NCBI GenBank assembly: GCA_937967805.1
Contig: CALBTC010000280.1
Location: 1-5,481 of the forward strand
Direction of reading: 5' to 3'
Source of the DNA: an uncultured Anaerolineaceae bacterium
GTDB taxonomy: Bacteria > Chloroflexota > Anaerolineae > Promineifilales > Promineifilaceae
Length of the DNA stretch: 5,481 nucleotides
The translations under genes were made by a program, and so were the position numbers. Below the pieces are notes generated by a model. That model did no database searches. It was not told the DNA's origin and worked only from the letters and a program-made list of their open reading frames with translations. Below are positions 1 through 5,473 of the stretch, one piece after another (the stretch's first letter is position 1; each line of letters opens with the position of its first letter).

Positions 1-8
1 TCCGCGCC

Positions 9-41
9 GTCTCGCCCAAACTGGTTGGAATTGGGCGAGAC
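9..41. repeat. Inverted repeat, 11-bp arms with 11-base loop
   Basis: Arms 9-19 (GTCTCGCCCAA) and 31-41 (TTGGGCGAGAC) are perfectly complementary around an 11-base loop. There is no T-run on either side, so it is not a standard intrinsic terminator. The right arm is shared with the larger hairpin at 33-100, so the two folds exclude each other. The TCTCGCC core recurs at the right end of the window (5410-5416). The sequence left of base 9 is too short to assign. Confidence 0.6.
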
Positions 42-100
42 AGGCGGGAGGGTTGACCGTTCTGTATGGCAAAATTGTTTCCCGCCTGTCCCGCCCCTAC
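33..100 (-). repeat. Interspersed hairpin element, copy A
   Basis: Read on the minus strand it begins GTAGGGGCGGGACAGGCGG, has a 30-base loop (79-50), and ends with the complementary arm closing in CTCGCCC. Bases 33-49 pair with 80-96 over 17 positions. The only non-Watson-Crick pair (38/91) is G-U in minus-strand RNA but A-C in plus-strand RNA, so the fold suits the transcript of the leftward operon. It lies 15 bases past the stop of the biotinyl gene. The same architecture, with a related loop, recurs at 4666-4731. No U-run follows the stem, so a role in 3'-end stability or processing, or simply a mobile repeat, fits better than a classical terminator. Function is not known from the sequence. 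Confidence 0.7.
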
Positions 101-115
101 CGCAGGTACATTTGA

Positions 116-640
116 TTACGTTTCATCCAGTTCAATTAGCGGCGTGCCGGCCTGGACGGATTCCCCTTTTTGGCAGTTGATGGCGCTGACGATGCCGCTG
201 TAGGGGGCCTGGATGGGGATGACCATTTTCATTGATTCCAGCAAGATCAGCTTGTCGCCGTCCTGCACCTGGTCGCCGACGCTGACCAAAATATCGGCGA
301 CGACGGCGGGAATAGTGGCGGAGAGTGAGACGTCGAGGCTGGCCGCACCGCCGCCGCGCGGTAGAACACGCTCGTAATGGTGGGTACGGCCGTTCAGCCA
401 CAGCATTCGTTTGGTACCATCTTTATGCCCCACCAGCCGCCACTGTCGGCGGGAGCCGTCGGCCAGGATGCGCTCCAGCAAAATGCCGTCTTCACTTTGG
501 TTGATGAAGTGAAAAACGGCTACTTCGGCAGGCTCAGCACTGGCTGTTTCCCCAACCAGCTCAACATGAATTTCATTACCCTGGCGGCTGGCCTGCACCG
601 TTTTTTCGACATCGTTTTGGTGTAGGATAAATTCTTTCAT
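116..640 (-). CDS. Biotin/lipoyl-attachment domain protein (biotin carboxyl carrier-like)
   Basis: This is a 174-residue protein with a C-terminal biotinyl domain (about residues 103-172). The domain carries ESMKM at 135-139, making K138 the expected biotinylated lysine, followed by PIQAPYSGIV and KGESVQAGTPL, as in the carrier domains of acyl-CoA and pyruvate carboxylases. Residues 1-95 are a beta-rich segment with the R-x-W...WLNGR...HYERV pattern; it resembles the region just before the biotinyl domain in alpha subunits of methylcrotonyl- or propionyl-CoA carboxylases. The protein may therefore be a detached carboxylase alpha C-terminus that carries carboxybiotin between a carboxylase and a carboxyltransferase. 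Neither partner is in the window. The start ATG (638-640) overlaps the TGA of the upstream nfeD gene by four bases, and a GGAG (652-655) lies 11 bases upstream. The biotinyl fold is clear; the enzyme it serves is unknown. A lipoyl role is less likely given the MKM signature. Confidence 0.88.
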   Translation of the reverse strand: MKEFILHQNDVEKTVQASRQGNEIHVELVGETASAEPAEVAVFHFINQSEDGILLERILADGSRRQWRLVGHKDGTKRMLWLNGRTHHYERVLPRGGGAASLDVSLSATIPAVVADILVSVGDQVQDGDKLILLESMKMVIPIQAPYSGIVSAINCQKGESVQAGTPLIELDET

Positions 641-1989
641 GTGATGGGCTGCTCCAGGACGGCCGTTTCTTCTGCCGGTTCCACTTTTACTTTCATCCCT
701 TGCATCTGGCTGACGCGCACGTCGTCGCCAAACTGGATGGGCTGGCTGGACGCCGCCTGCCAGATTTCACCCTTGAGCATAATCGAACCGCGATACAGCT
801 CGCCGTCGGCGACAAACGTGTCGCGGGCGGTGCCGATTTGGCCCATCATCCCTTGCGAGCCGGTGAGCGGCTGCACCTTTTGGGCGCGCACGGCAAACGT
901 AACGATAAAGATAAAAAATGCGGCCGTAACCACGGCGATGGCAATGGCGGCCGGAATGGAAAGCCGCACAAATTCCGGCGTGCCGGAGTTAAACAGGACC
1001 AGCAGCCCGGCAATGAGCGTAACAGTACCGGTGACGGCCAGTGCGCCGTTGGTGGGGGTGGTTGTCTCCAGCGCCAGCAGGACAAAAGCGACGATAATGA
1101 GCCCCATGCCCAGCCAATTCACGGGCAGTTGTCCCAGCCCGTAAAGGCCAATGCCCAGAAACAGGACACCAATAAAACCGGCTACCCAGCCGCCCGGATT
1201 GGAAATTTCGATGATAATCGCCTGGACGCCAATCGCCATCAAAATGGAAACGACAACGGGATTGGTGAGGGCCACCAGCAGCGTTTCGATGAAGGTGAGG
1301 GGGATGGTGGTTTGGTTGACGACGGCCGTATTCAAAACCTGCTCTTCGCCGTTGATGAGGACGGTACGGCCGTCTAGCTGCGCCAACAAATCTTCGGGCG
1401 TGATGGCGACTGCATCGATAAACCCGGCATCCAGCGCTTCCTGGGCGCTGACGGCCCGGGCCTCTTCAATCATCGCTTCACCCAGGGCCACTGCCTCCGG
1501 ACCACGCCGTTCGGCCAGCCCGCGCATGGTGGCCTTTAGGTCCTCCACGGCCTTGCGGTAGGCGGTCTCGTTAATATCTGAGCCGTCTGAGTTAATAGGT
1601 GAGGCGGCGCCGATGACCGTTTCCGGGGCCATGCCGGCAGCGTGGGCTGCGGCGGTAATGATGCTGCCGGCCGATGCCGCCTGCGCCCCCTGCGGTCCGA
1701 TGTAGACAATGATGGGAATCTCCGAGGCGCGGAAAAGCTGCACCAGCTCGATGGTGGTGTCCAGTGCGCCACCCGGCGTGTCTAAAATGATGAGCACGGC
1801 GTCGGCTTCCGCTTCGGCCGCTTCCACCAGCCCGCGCTCAAAATAAGTGTGCATGATCGGCGTGACCGGGCCGTCAAACTCCAGCACGACAACCGCGCTG
1901 CTCTGAGCACGTGCCAGCACTGCTTGTCCCAAGATGAGTACGACTAGGAGCAGGAAAAAATAACGACGTACCTGTTTGAATTTCTTCAT
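637..1989 (-). CDS. nfeD: NfeD-family membrane-bound serine protease (ClpP-class)
   Basis: Full-length NfeD protein of 450 residues. Residues 1-28 form a signal peptide (MKKFKQVRRY, then a leucine-rich core, cleavage near ARA-QS). Residues 31-205 are the ClpP/crotonase-like protease domain: TPGG at 71-74, the GAQAASAGS motif with the likely nucleophile S106, and a likely general base K146 in the helix leading to RGLAERRG, matching the Ser-Lys dyad known for archaeal PH1510. About five membrane segments follow (roughly 244-262, 266-286, 291-308, 315-334, 343-367), then an OB-fold NfeD domain at 378-438 (GMMGQIGTA...LKGEIWQA...GDDVRV...GMKVKVEP). The protease domain should face outside the cytoplasmic membrane. 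The frame stays open upstream to an ATG at 2091, but the signal peptide and a start two bases after the kinase TAA (TAA-CT-ATG) favour 1989. No good Shine-Dalgarno is visible there, so translation probably relies on coupling. Family partners are usually stomatin/SPFH proteins; none is seen here. Confidence 0.93.
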   Translation of the reverse strand: MKKFKQVRRYFFLLLVVLILGQAVLARAQSSAVVVLEFDGPVTPIMHTYFERGLVEAAEAEADAVLIILDTPGGALDTTIELVQLFRASEIPIIVYIGPQGAQAASAGSIITAAAHAAGMAPETVIGAASPINSDGSDINETAYRKAVEDLKATMRGLAERRGPEAVALGEAMIEEARAVSAQEALDAGFIDAVAITPEDLLAQLDGRTVLINGEEQVLNTAVVNQTTIPLTFIETLLVALTNPVVVSILMAIGVQAIIIEISNPGGWVAGFIGVLFLGIGLYGLGQLPVNWLGMGLIIVAFVLLALETTTPTNGALAVTGTVTLIAGLLVLFNSGTPEFVRLSIPAAIAIAVVTAAFFIFIVTFAVRAQKVQPLTGSQGMMGQIGTARDTFVADGELYRGSIMLKGEIWQAASSQPIQFGDDVRVSQMQGMKVKVEPAEETAVLEQPIT

Positions 1990-1991
1990 AG

Positions 1992-3266
1992 TTATATGTT
2001 TGACTGCGTACCCAACAAACCTGTTGGAGGCAGTTCTAATCGCAGGGCGATGATAAATTCGCTGCCGTGTTGGTTGCTGCTTTCGGCCCAAATACGGCCG
2101 CCGTGCAGCTCCACCAGTTCTTTGGCAATAGATAGCCCCAGCCCCATGCCTTCATGCTGGCGGCGCAGCGGCGATTCTACCTGATAAAACCGTTTGAAAA
2201 TGCGCTCTAACTGGTCTTCCGGCACGCCAATGCCGCTGTCTTTGATGTGGAACCACGCTTCGCGCCCCTGCCGCTGCACTTTAACTTCAATCTTGCCACC
2301 CTTGGGCGTGAATTTGACGGCATTGTTGAGCAGGTTGCCGATGATCACTTCCATCATATCCTGGTCGATGAGGACAGGAAGCTCATCTTCCGGCAGGGTA
2401 ACGTGAACGGTTTGGTCTTTGGCTGCGGCCGTTTCATCCTGCTCTAAATTCATCTCCTGTATCATCGCCACCAGGTCAACTTTCTGGCGCGTCAGGGTGG
2501 CGGTGCCGGCATCCACATAGCGCAGGTTGAGCATGTCTTGGATGAGGGTGCGCAGGTGAACGGCCGCTTGCAACACGTTGTCAAACTGCTCCGTCATCTC
2601 CGGCCCGGATTCATCTCTTAAAAAGGAAACATAGCCTAAAATGACGGAAAGCGGCGTGCGCAGCTCATGCGAAGCGATGGCGATGAAGTCGGTTTTAAGC
2701 TGATCTAATTCATTAAGTTCGGCGTTGGCCTGCTCCAGTTCGGTGAACAAACGTGCCTGCTCAACTGCCACTCCGGCGATGTCGGCTAAAATAGAAAGGG
2801 TTTCAAAATCCTGAACAGTAAAATCGCCGCCGCCCACTTTGTTGAGTGCTTCCAACACACCCACCGGCTTTTGGGCCACGTTATGCATGGGTACGCCCAA
2901 AATGGAGCGCGTCTGAAAAGCCAGGGCATCAGAAACATCCTGGTTCCAGCGTGGGTCTTTGGCAACGTCCTGAATGTACATCGGCTTGTTTTCAGTGAGA
3001 ATTGCCCCAGCTATCGAATCATCGAGCGGAACGGCCATGTTAGACATTTCTGGTGAGACCTTATTGGAAGAGGCTTTGAAGTGAAGCTGCTGTGTTTTGG
3101 GGTCCAGCAATAGGATTGATGCGGCTTCGGCACTTGTCAGGTCGGCGGCTTCGCTGATGATGCGGGAAAGCAGGTGGCTGAGGTTGGTCGTGGCGTTCAA
3201 GACCCGGCTGATTTCCACCAGGCGGGCCATCCGTTGGGCATTTAGTTTAGGACGCTGCACGCTCAT
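1992..3266 (-). CDS. Soluble sensor histidine kinase, GAF-HisKA-HATPase
   Basis: A 424-residue two-component sensor kinase with no transmembrane segment, so cytoplasmic. Residues 20-172 form a GAF domain (start LVEISRVLNATTNL, with the typical SILGVPM and VGVLEALNK strands), the probable small-ligand or redox/light input. A short coiled coil (172-192) leads to the HisKA dimerisation domain with phospho-acceptor H200 in SHELRTPLS. The ATPase domain has an N box at 311-321 (NLLNNAVKFTP), a G1 box at 343-348 (DSGIGV), an F box around 355-361 (RIFKRFY) and a G2 box at 373-380 (GMGLGLSI). All catalytic boxes are intact. No receiver or output domain is fused, and no response regulator gene is present, so its partner lies elsewhere. 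AAGGA (3273-3277) sits 6 bases before the ATG, a good ribosome binding site. It is the first gene of the leftward operon. The ligand is unknown. Confidence 0.95.
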   Translation of the reverse strand: MSVQRPKLNAQRMARLVEISRVLNATTNLSHLLSRIISEAADLTSAEAASILLLDPKTQQLHFKASSNKVSPEMSNMAVPLDDSIAGAILTENKPMYIQDVAKDPRWNQDVSDALAFQTRSILGVPMHNVAQKPVGVLEALNKVGGGDFTVQDFETLSILADIAGVAVEQARLFTELEQANAELNELDQLKTDFIAIASHELRTPLSVILGYVSFLRDESGPEMTEQFDNVLQAAVHLRTLIQDMLNLRYVDAGTATLTRQKVDLVAMIQEMNLEQDETAAAKDQTVHVTLPEDELPVLIDQDMMEVIIGNLLNNAVKFTPKGGKIEVKVQRQGREAWFHIKDSGIGVPEDQLERIFKRFYQVESPLRRQHEGMGLGLSIAKELVELHGGRIWAESSNQHGSEFIIALRLELPPTGLLGTQSNI

Positions 3267-3311
3267 ACTGAATCCTTGGTAAGAAGTGATAGAGTCGGCC
3301 GTTTTCTCCGG

Positions 3312-3340
3312 TTGTCATTCAAGATATGATACGGTATGCT
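3312..3340 (+). promoter_or_regulatory. Candidate sigma-70-like promoter for hemW
   Basis: TTGTCA (3312-3317) and TATGCT (3335-3340) are spaced by 17 bases, matching 5/6 and 4/6 of the -35 and -10 consensus. Transcription would start near 3347 and give a leader of about 155 bases before hemW. The leader contains one ACGGCCGT palindrome (3364-3371) and a weak hairpin at 3418-3435 (GGAA/TTCC stem with TGAA loop). This is a consensus match only. Confidence 0.35.
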
Positions 3341-3354
3341 GACAGCTTAGACAA
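3326..3354 (-). promoter_or_regulatory. Candidate sigma-70-like promoter for the kinase-nfeD-biotinyl operon
   Basis: On the minus strand, TTGTCT (3354-3349) and TATCAT (3331-3326) are spaced by 17 bases, matching 4/6 and 5/6 of the consensus. The start would fall near 3319, about 50 bases upstream of the kinase ATG. It overlaps the rightward candidate promoter almost completely, so two polymerases could not occupy both at once. Confidence 0.35.
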
Positions 3355-3502
3355 GCGGCGGAGACGGCCGTTTGCCGGAAGTAAACACGTTTTTAAGCGA
3401 GCGTTCAAATAGAAAGCCGAGGAATGAATTCCCCGACTAACACGGGAAGTACGTTAAAGCGCACTGGAAACAATTACGCGCCTGTTACTCAGAAACGAAC
3501 CA

Positions 3503-4669
3503 ATGGATCAACTTAGCCTTTATCTTCACATTCCTTTCTGTCGCCATCGCTGCGCCTACTGTGATTTCAACACGTACACCAGCCTTATGGACCTGCGGGA
3601 AGCGTATGCCGACGCACTGGTAACGGAAATGGCTCAGGTGGCCGGCGGGGTGCGGCGACCGGTGCACACTGTCTTTTTTGGCGGCGGCACGCCGTCGCTG
3701 ATGCCGGCCGCATCGCTGGAGCGCATTTTGGATGGGGTGCGGGCTAATTTTGTTTTGGCCGGTGGCGCGGAACTGTCGATGGAGGCTAATCCGGGCACGG
3801 TGGACTTGGCGTATCTGACGGCCGTTTGTCAGGCGGGCATCAACCGGCTCAGTTTTGGTGTGCAAAGCGTCATCCCTTCTGAGCTGGCGCTGCTGGAGCG
3901 GGAACACGATTTTGCCACGGTGGTGGAAGCAGTGGCGCTGGCCCGGCAGGCGGGGCTGGAAAATTTCAACCTGGACCTGATTTATGGCGTGCCGGGGCAA
4001 ACTTTGCAAAGCTGGGAAAAAAGCGTGCGGACCGTGCTGGATTTAGACCCAACCCACTTGAGCCTGTACTGTCTGACCATTGAACCGGGTACGCCGATGC
4101 AGCGCTGGCTGCTGAACGGCCGTATCCAACCCCCAGACCCCGATCTCGCTGCCGACCAGTACGACCTGGCCTGCACCCTCCTGGCCGAACGCGGCTACGA
4201 TCATTACGAGATTTCTAATTGGGCCAAGCCGGGCTTTGCCTGCGAGCATAATCTGACCTACTGGCGCAACGACGAATATTTGGGGTTGGGCGCCGGGGCG
4301 CATGGCCATGCCGCCGGGGTGCGCTACCAGATCGTGAAGCAGCCCCGCGTGTATCTGCGCCGCCTGGAAGAGGCTGACGCACCAGGGTACCCGCTGTCTA
4401 CGGCCGTTGCTACTAGCCACTCCGTCAGCCGCGCTGAAGCCATCTCCGACACGATGATGACGCGGCTGCGCTTGCTCAACGAAGGGCTTGATCTGGCCGC
4501 TTTCCAGGCACAGTTTGGCCAGTCAGTTACCGAAGTTTATAACGGCACGCTGGACCAGATGCTGGAATGGGAGTTGGTGAGGGTGGAAGACGGCCGTTTG
4601 CGCCTGACACAAAAAGGGTGGTTTTTGAGCAACCAGGTATTTTACCGTTTCATGTTAGACGACGCGTAG
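3503..4669 (+). CDS. hemW: Radical-SAM heme chaperone HemW
   Basis: A 388-residue member of the HemN/HemW radical-SAM family. The iron-sulfur motif CxxxCxxC is C13, C17, C20 within HIPFCRHRCAYCDF. The Asp-Phe after the third cysteine is the HemW form; true coproporphyrinogen dehydrogenase HemN has an extra cysteine there. GGGTPS (60-65) is the SAM-binding glycine motif. FGVQS (118-122), NLDLIYGVPGQT (156-167) and YEISNWAKPG (235-244) are family blocks. HNLTYW (249-254) is the HNxxYW motif linked to heme binding in HemW. The C-terminal winged-helix-like HemW domain spans about 310-385. Such proteins deliver heme to membrane hemoproteins such as respiratory enzymes; older annotations call them oxygen-independent coproporphyrinogen III oxidase. 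The start gives the usual short N-terminus before HIPFC, but no clear Shine-Dalgarno precedes it. The TAG stop lies inside the hairpin repeat that follows. Confidence 0.95.
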   Translation: MDQLSLYLHIPFCRHRCAYCDFNTYTSLMDLREAYADALVTEMAQVAGGVRRPVHTVFFGGGTPSLMPAASLERILDGVRANFVLAGGAELSMEANPGTVDLAYLTAVCQAGINRLSFGVQSVIPSELALLEREHDFATVVEAVALARQAGLENFNLDLIYGVPGQTLQSWEKSVRTVLDLDPTHLSLYCLTIEPGTPMQRWLLNGRIQPPDPDLAADQYDLACTLLAERGYDHYEISNWAKPGFACEHNLTYWRNDEYLGLGAGAHGHAAGVRYQIVKQPRVYLRRLEEADAPGYPLSTAVATSHSVSRAEAISDTMMTRLRLLNEGLDLAAFQAQFGQSVTEVYNGTLDQMLEWELVRVEDGRLRLTQKGWFLSNQVFYRFMLDDA

Positions 4670-4731
4670 GGGCGAGGCAGGTGGATAGAACATGTGCCAA
4701 ACGAAAGGCCTCATCTCCACCTGCCTCGCCC
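4666..4731 (+). repeat. Interspersed hairpin element, copy B
   Basis: It begins GTAGGGGCGAGGCAGGTGG and closes with the complementary arm ending CTCGCCC. Bases 4670-4685 pair perfectly with 4716-4731 (16 bp) around a 30-base loop. Its 5' arm matches copy A (33-100, minus strand) except at a few transitions, and the loops are also related (TGTGCCAAACGAAAGG here, TTTGCCATACAGAACGG there). It overlaps the hemW TAG (4667-4669) and ends 15 bases before the mobA ATG, so it fills the hemW-mobA gap. No T-run follows. It could attenuate or separate hemW and mobA expression, but that is inference. Confidence 0.75.
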
Positions 4732-4746
4732 GGTAGGAATTGAAGC

Positions 4747-5331
4747 ATGGATAGCAAATTAACAGTAGCCATTATGGCCGGGGGCAAAAGCAGCCGGATG
4801 GGGACGGACAAGTCGTTTGTCCTTTTTGAAGGGCGGCCAATGATCGAAACCGTTTTGGAAACAGTAGATGGGTTGGGGGACGAAACGCTGCTGATCACCA
4901 ACAAGGCACAAGAATATGAGCATCTCGGGCTGCCGATGGTAGGCGATGTGTACCCCGATCACGGGCCGCTGGGAGGGATTTTTACGGCCGTTCACGCCGC
5001 CAGCTATCCCCACACGCTTGTGGTTGCCTGCGACATGCCCTGGCTGAACCGGCCGCTGCTGGAATATATGATTTCCCTGCGCCAGACGGCCGACGTGGTT
5101 GTGCCGCGCTGGGAAAAGTTCCCGGAGCCGCTGCACGCCATCTACAGCAAGGCGTGCCTGGGCCCCATCGAAGAAAAGCTCAAGGCCAAGATGCTCAAAA
5201 TAACCGTTTTTTTTGGTCAGGTGGATGTACGGTTTGTGGAGCGGGCGGAAATTGAAAGGTTTGATGAAGACGGCCGTTCCTTCGCCAACATCAATTCTCC
5301 CCAGGATTTAGAGGAGGCCAGTGATCAGTAA
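4747..5331 (+). CDS. mobA: Molybdenum cofactor guanylyltransferase MobA
   Basis: A 194-residue, full-length nucleotidyltransferase. The N-terminal signature AGGKSSRMGTDK (11-22) is the GTP-binding loop, with K22 conserved. GPLGGI (73-78), ACDMPWL (94-100, D96 the metal ligand) and EPLHAIY (127-133) follow in the expected order. FANINSPQDLEEA (179-191) is the typical C-terminal motif. MobA transfers GMP from GTP to molybdopterin-Mo, giving the bis-MGD cofactor of the DMSO-reductase class (formate dehydrogenases, nitrate reductases and relatives), in the cytoplasm. AGGA (4735-4738) lies 8 bases before the ATG. It follows hemW on the same strand with a hairpin element between, so joint transcription is possible. 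No other molybdopterin gene is visible. The GTP-specific assignment over related NTP transferases rests on the combined motifs and length. Confidence 0.93.
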   Translation: MDSKLTVAIMAGGKSSRMGTDKSFVLFEGRPMIETVLETVDGLGDETLLITNKAQEYEHLGLPMVGDVYPDHGPLGGIFTAVHAASYPHTLVVACDMPWLNRPLLEYMISLRQTADVVVPRWEKFPEPLHAIYSKACLGPIEEKLKAKMLKITVFFGQVDVRFVERAEIERFDEDGRSFANINSPQDLEEASDQ

Positions 5332-5367
5332 GTCGGTAATCGGTGGTCGGTAATCGGTAATCAGTAA
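5325..5367. repeat. Tandem heptamer array, unit TCGGTAA
   Basis: Six consecutive near-identical 7-base units: TCAGTAA (5325), TCGGTAA (5333, after one inserted G), TCGGTGG (5340), TCGGTAA (5347), TCGGTAA (5354) and TCAGTAA (5361). The first unit carries the mobA stop codon. Similar short tandem heptamers (STRR-type) are known between genes in cyanobacteria. Copy number in such arrays usually varies between strains. Confidence 0.8.
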
Positions 5368-5389
5368 AAAACCGTTGTAACTATACAAC
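5366..5389 (-). terminator. Possible weak intrinsic terminator on the minus strand
   Basis: GTTGTA (5374-5379) pairs with TACAAC (5384-5389) around a 4-base loop. On the minus strand the hairpin is followed by GG and then six T (5371-5366). The stem is only 6 bp and AT-rich, so efficiency is doubtful. It would serve a leftward transcript entering from beyond 5390, convergent with mobA. On the plus strand there is no T-run. Confidence 0.3.
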
Positions 5390-5399
5390 CTCTCTGGCT

Positions 5400-5423
5400 G
5401 TGGCCGGCGTCTCGCCGTGCCAC
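5400..5423. repeat. GC-rich hairpin with GGCGTCTCGCC core
   Basis: GTGGC (5400-5404) pairs with GCCAC (5419-5423), and CGGCG (5405-5409) pairs with CGCCG (5413-5417). This gives a 10-bp stem with one bulged base (5418) and a TCT loop. The CGTCTCGCC core also occurs at 8-16, so intergenic DNA at both ends of the window shares it. No open reading frame with recognisable features covers it. Confidence 0.6.
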
Positions 5424-5473
5424 CCGGCCGGCTCGGTCTGGAGAGCAGCCCTTCGGGACTGAGAGGCGGCCGG
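5424..5473. repeat. Long inverted repeat enclosing a CUUCGG-type hairpin
   Basis: CCGGCCG (5424-5430) is complementary to CGGCCGG (5467-5473). Inside, CAGCC and GGACTG (5446-5461) form a small stem closed by a TTCG tetraloop with one C-A mismatch. The same left arm can instead pair with 5402-5407, so alternative folds exist. It may be the edge of a structured RNA or part of an intergenic repeat; the block is cut by the window end. Confidence 0.45.

Larger units (their letters stand above)
386..5277. repeat. Highly iterated palindrome ACGGCCGT, 11 dispersed copies
   Basis: Exact copies start at 386, 659, 1322, 1366, 3364, 3818, 4116, 4400, 4590, 4984 and 5270. Ten are inside genes on either strand and one (3364) is in the divergent intergenic region. 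Near copies include GCGGCCGT at 920 and 2425. At about 56% GC an independent-base estimate gives 0.1-0.2 copies for this length, so the excess is very large. It behaves like the cyanobacterial HIP1 octamer but with another sequence. Confidence 0.85.

Noticed and set aside
700..1561. Long plus-strand open frames opposite nfeD (136 to 225 residues).
   Set aside because: They are antisense to a gene with a full set of NfeD motifs, show low-complexity composition and have no recognisable domain.
1990..2091. Upstream extension of NfeD to an ATG at 2091, adding 34 residues.
   Set aside because: It would overlap the kinase C-terminus by about 100 bases and bury the clear signal peptide that begins at the ATG of 1989.
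3418..3435. Hairpin in the hemW leader as a riboswitch or attenuator.
   Set aside because: Only about six pairs with a mismatch and no conserved motif or T-run; too weak to call.
3485..4009. A 174-residue minus-strand frame opposite the start of hemW.
   Set aside because: It is antisense to the CxxxCxxC and SAM-binding motifs of HemW and has an Arg/His/Gln-rich, domain-free translation.
3503..4669. Assignment as coproporphyrinogen III dehydrogenase (HemN).
   Set aside because: The cysteine motif is followed by Asp-Phe instead of the extra cysteine of HemN, the N-terminus is short, and HNxxYW is present, all typical of HemW.
4670..4731. Hairpin after hemW as a classical Rho-independent terminator.
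   Set aside because: No T-run follows the stem, the loop is 30 bases, and mobA begins right after on the same strand.
5413..5422. Minus strand reads TGGCACGGCG, one base from the T-box riboswitch core UGGNACCGCG, with a terminator-like hairpin downstream.
   Set aside because: The mismatch falls in the conserved ACC, the downstream hairpin does not sequester the motif, and no leftward gene follows (mobA is on the other strand). The surrounding CGTCTCGCC core recurs elsewhere as an intergenic repeat.
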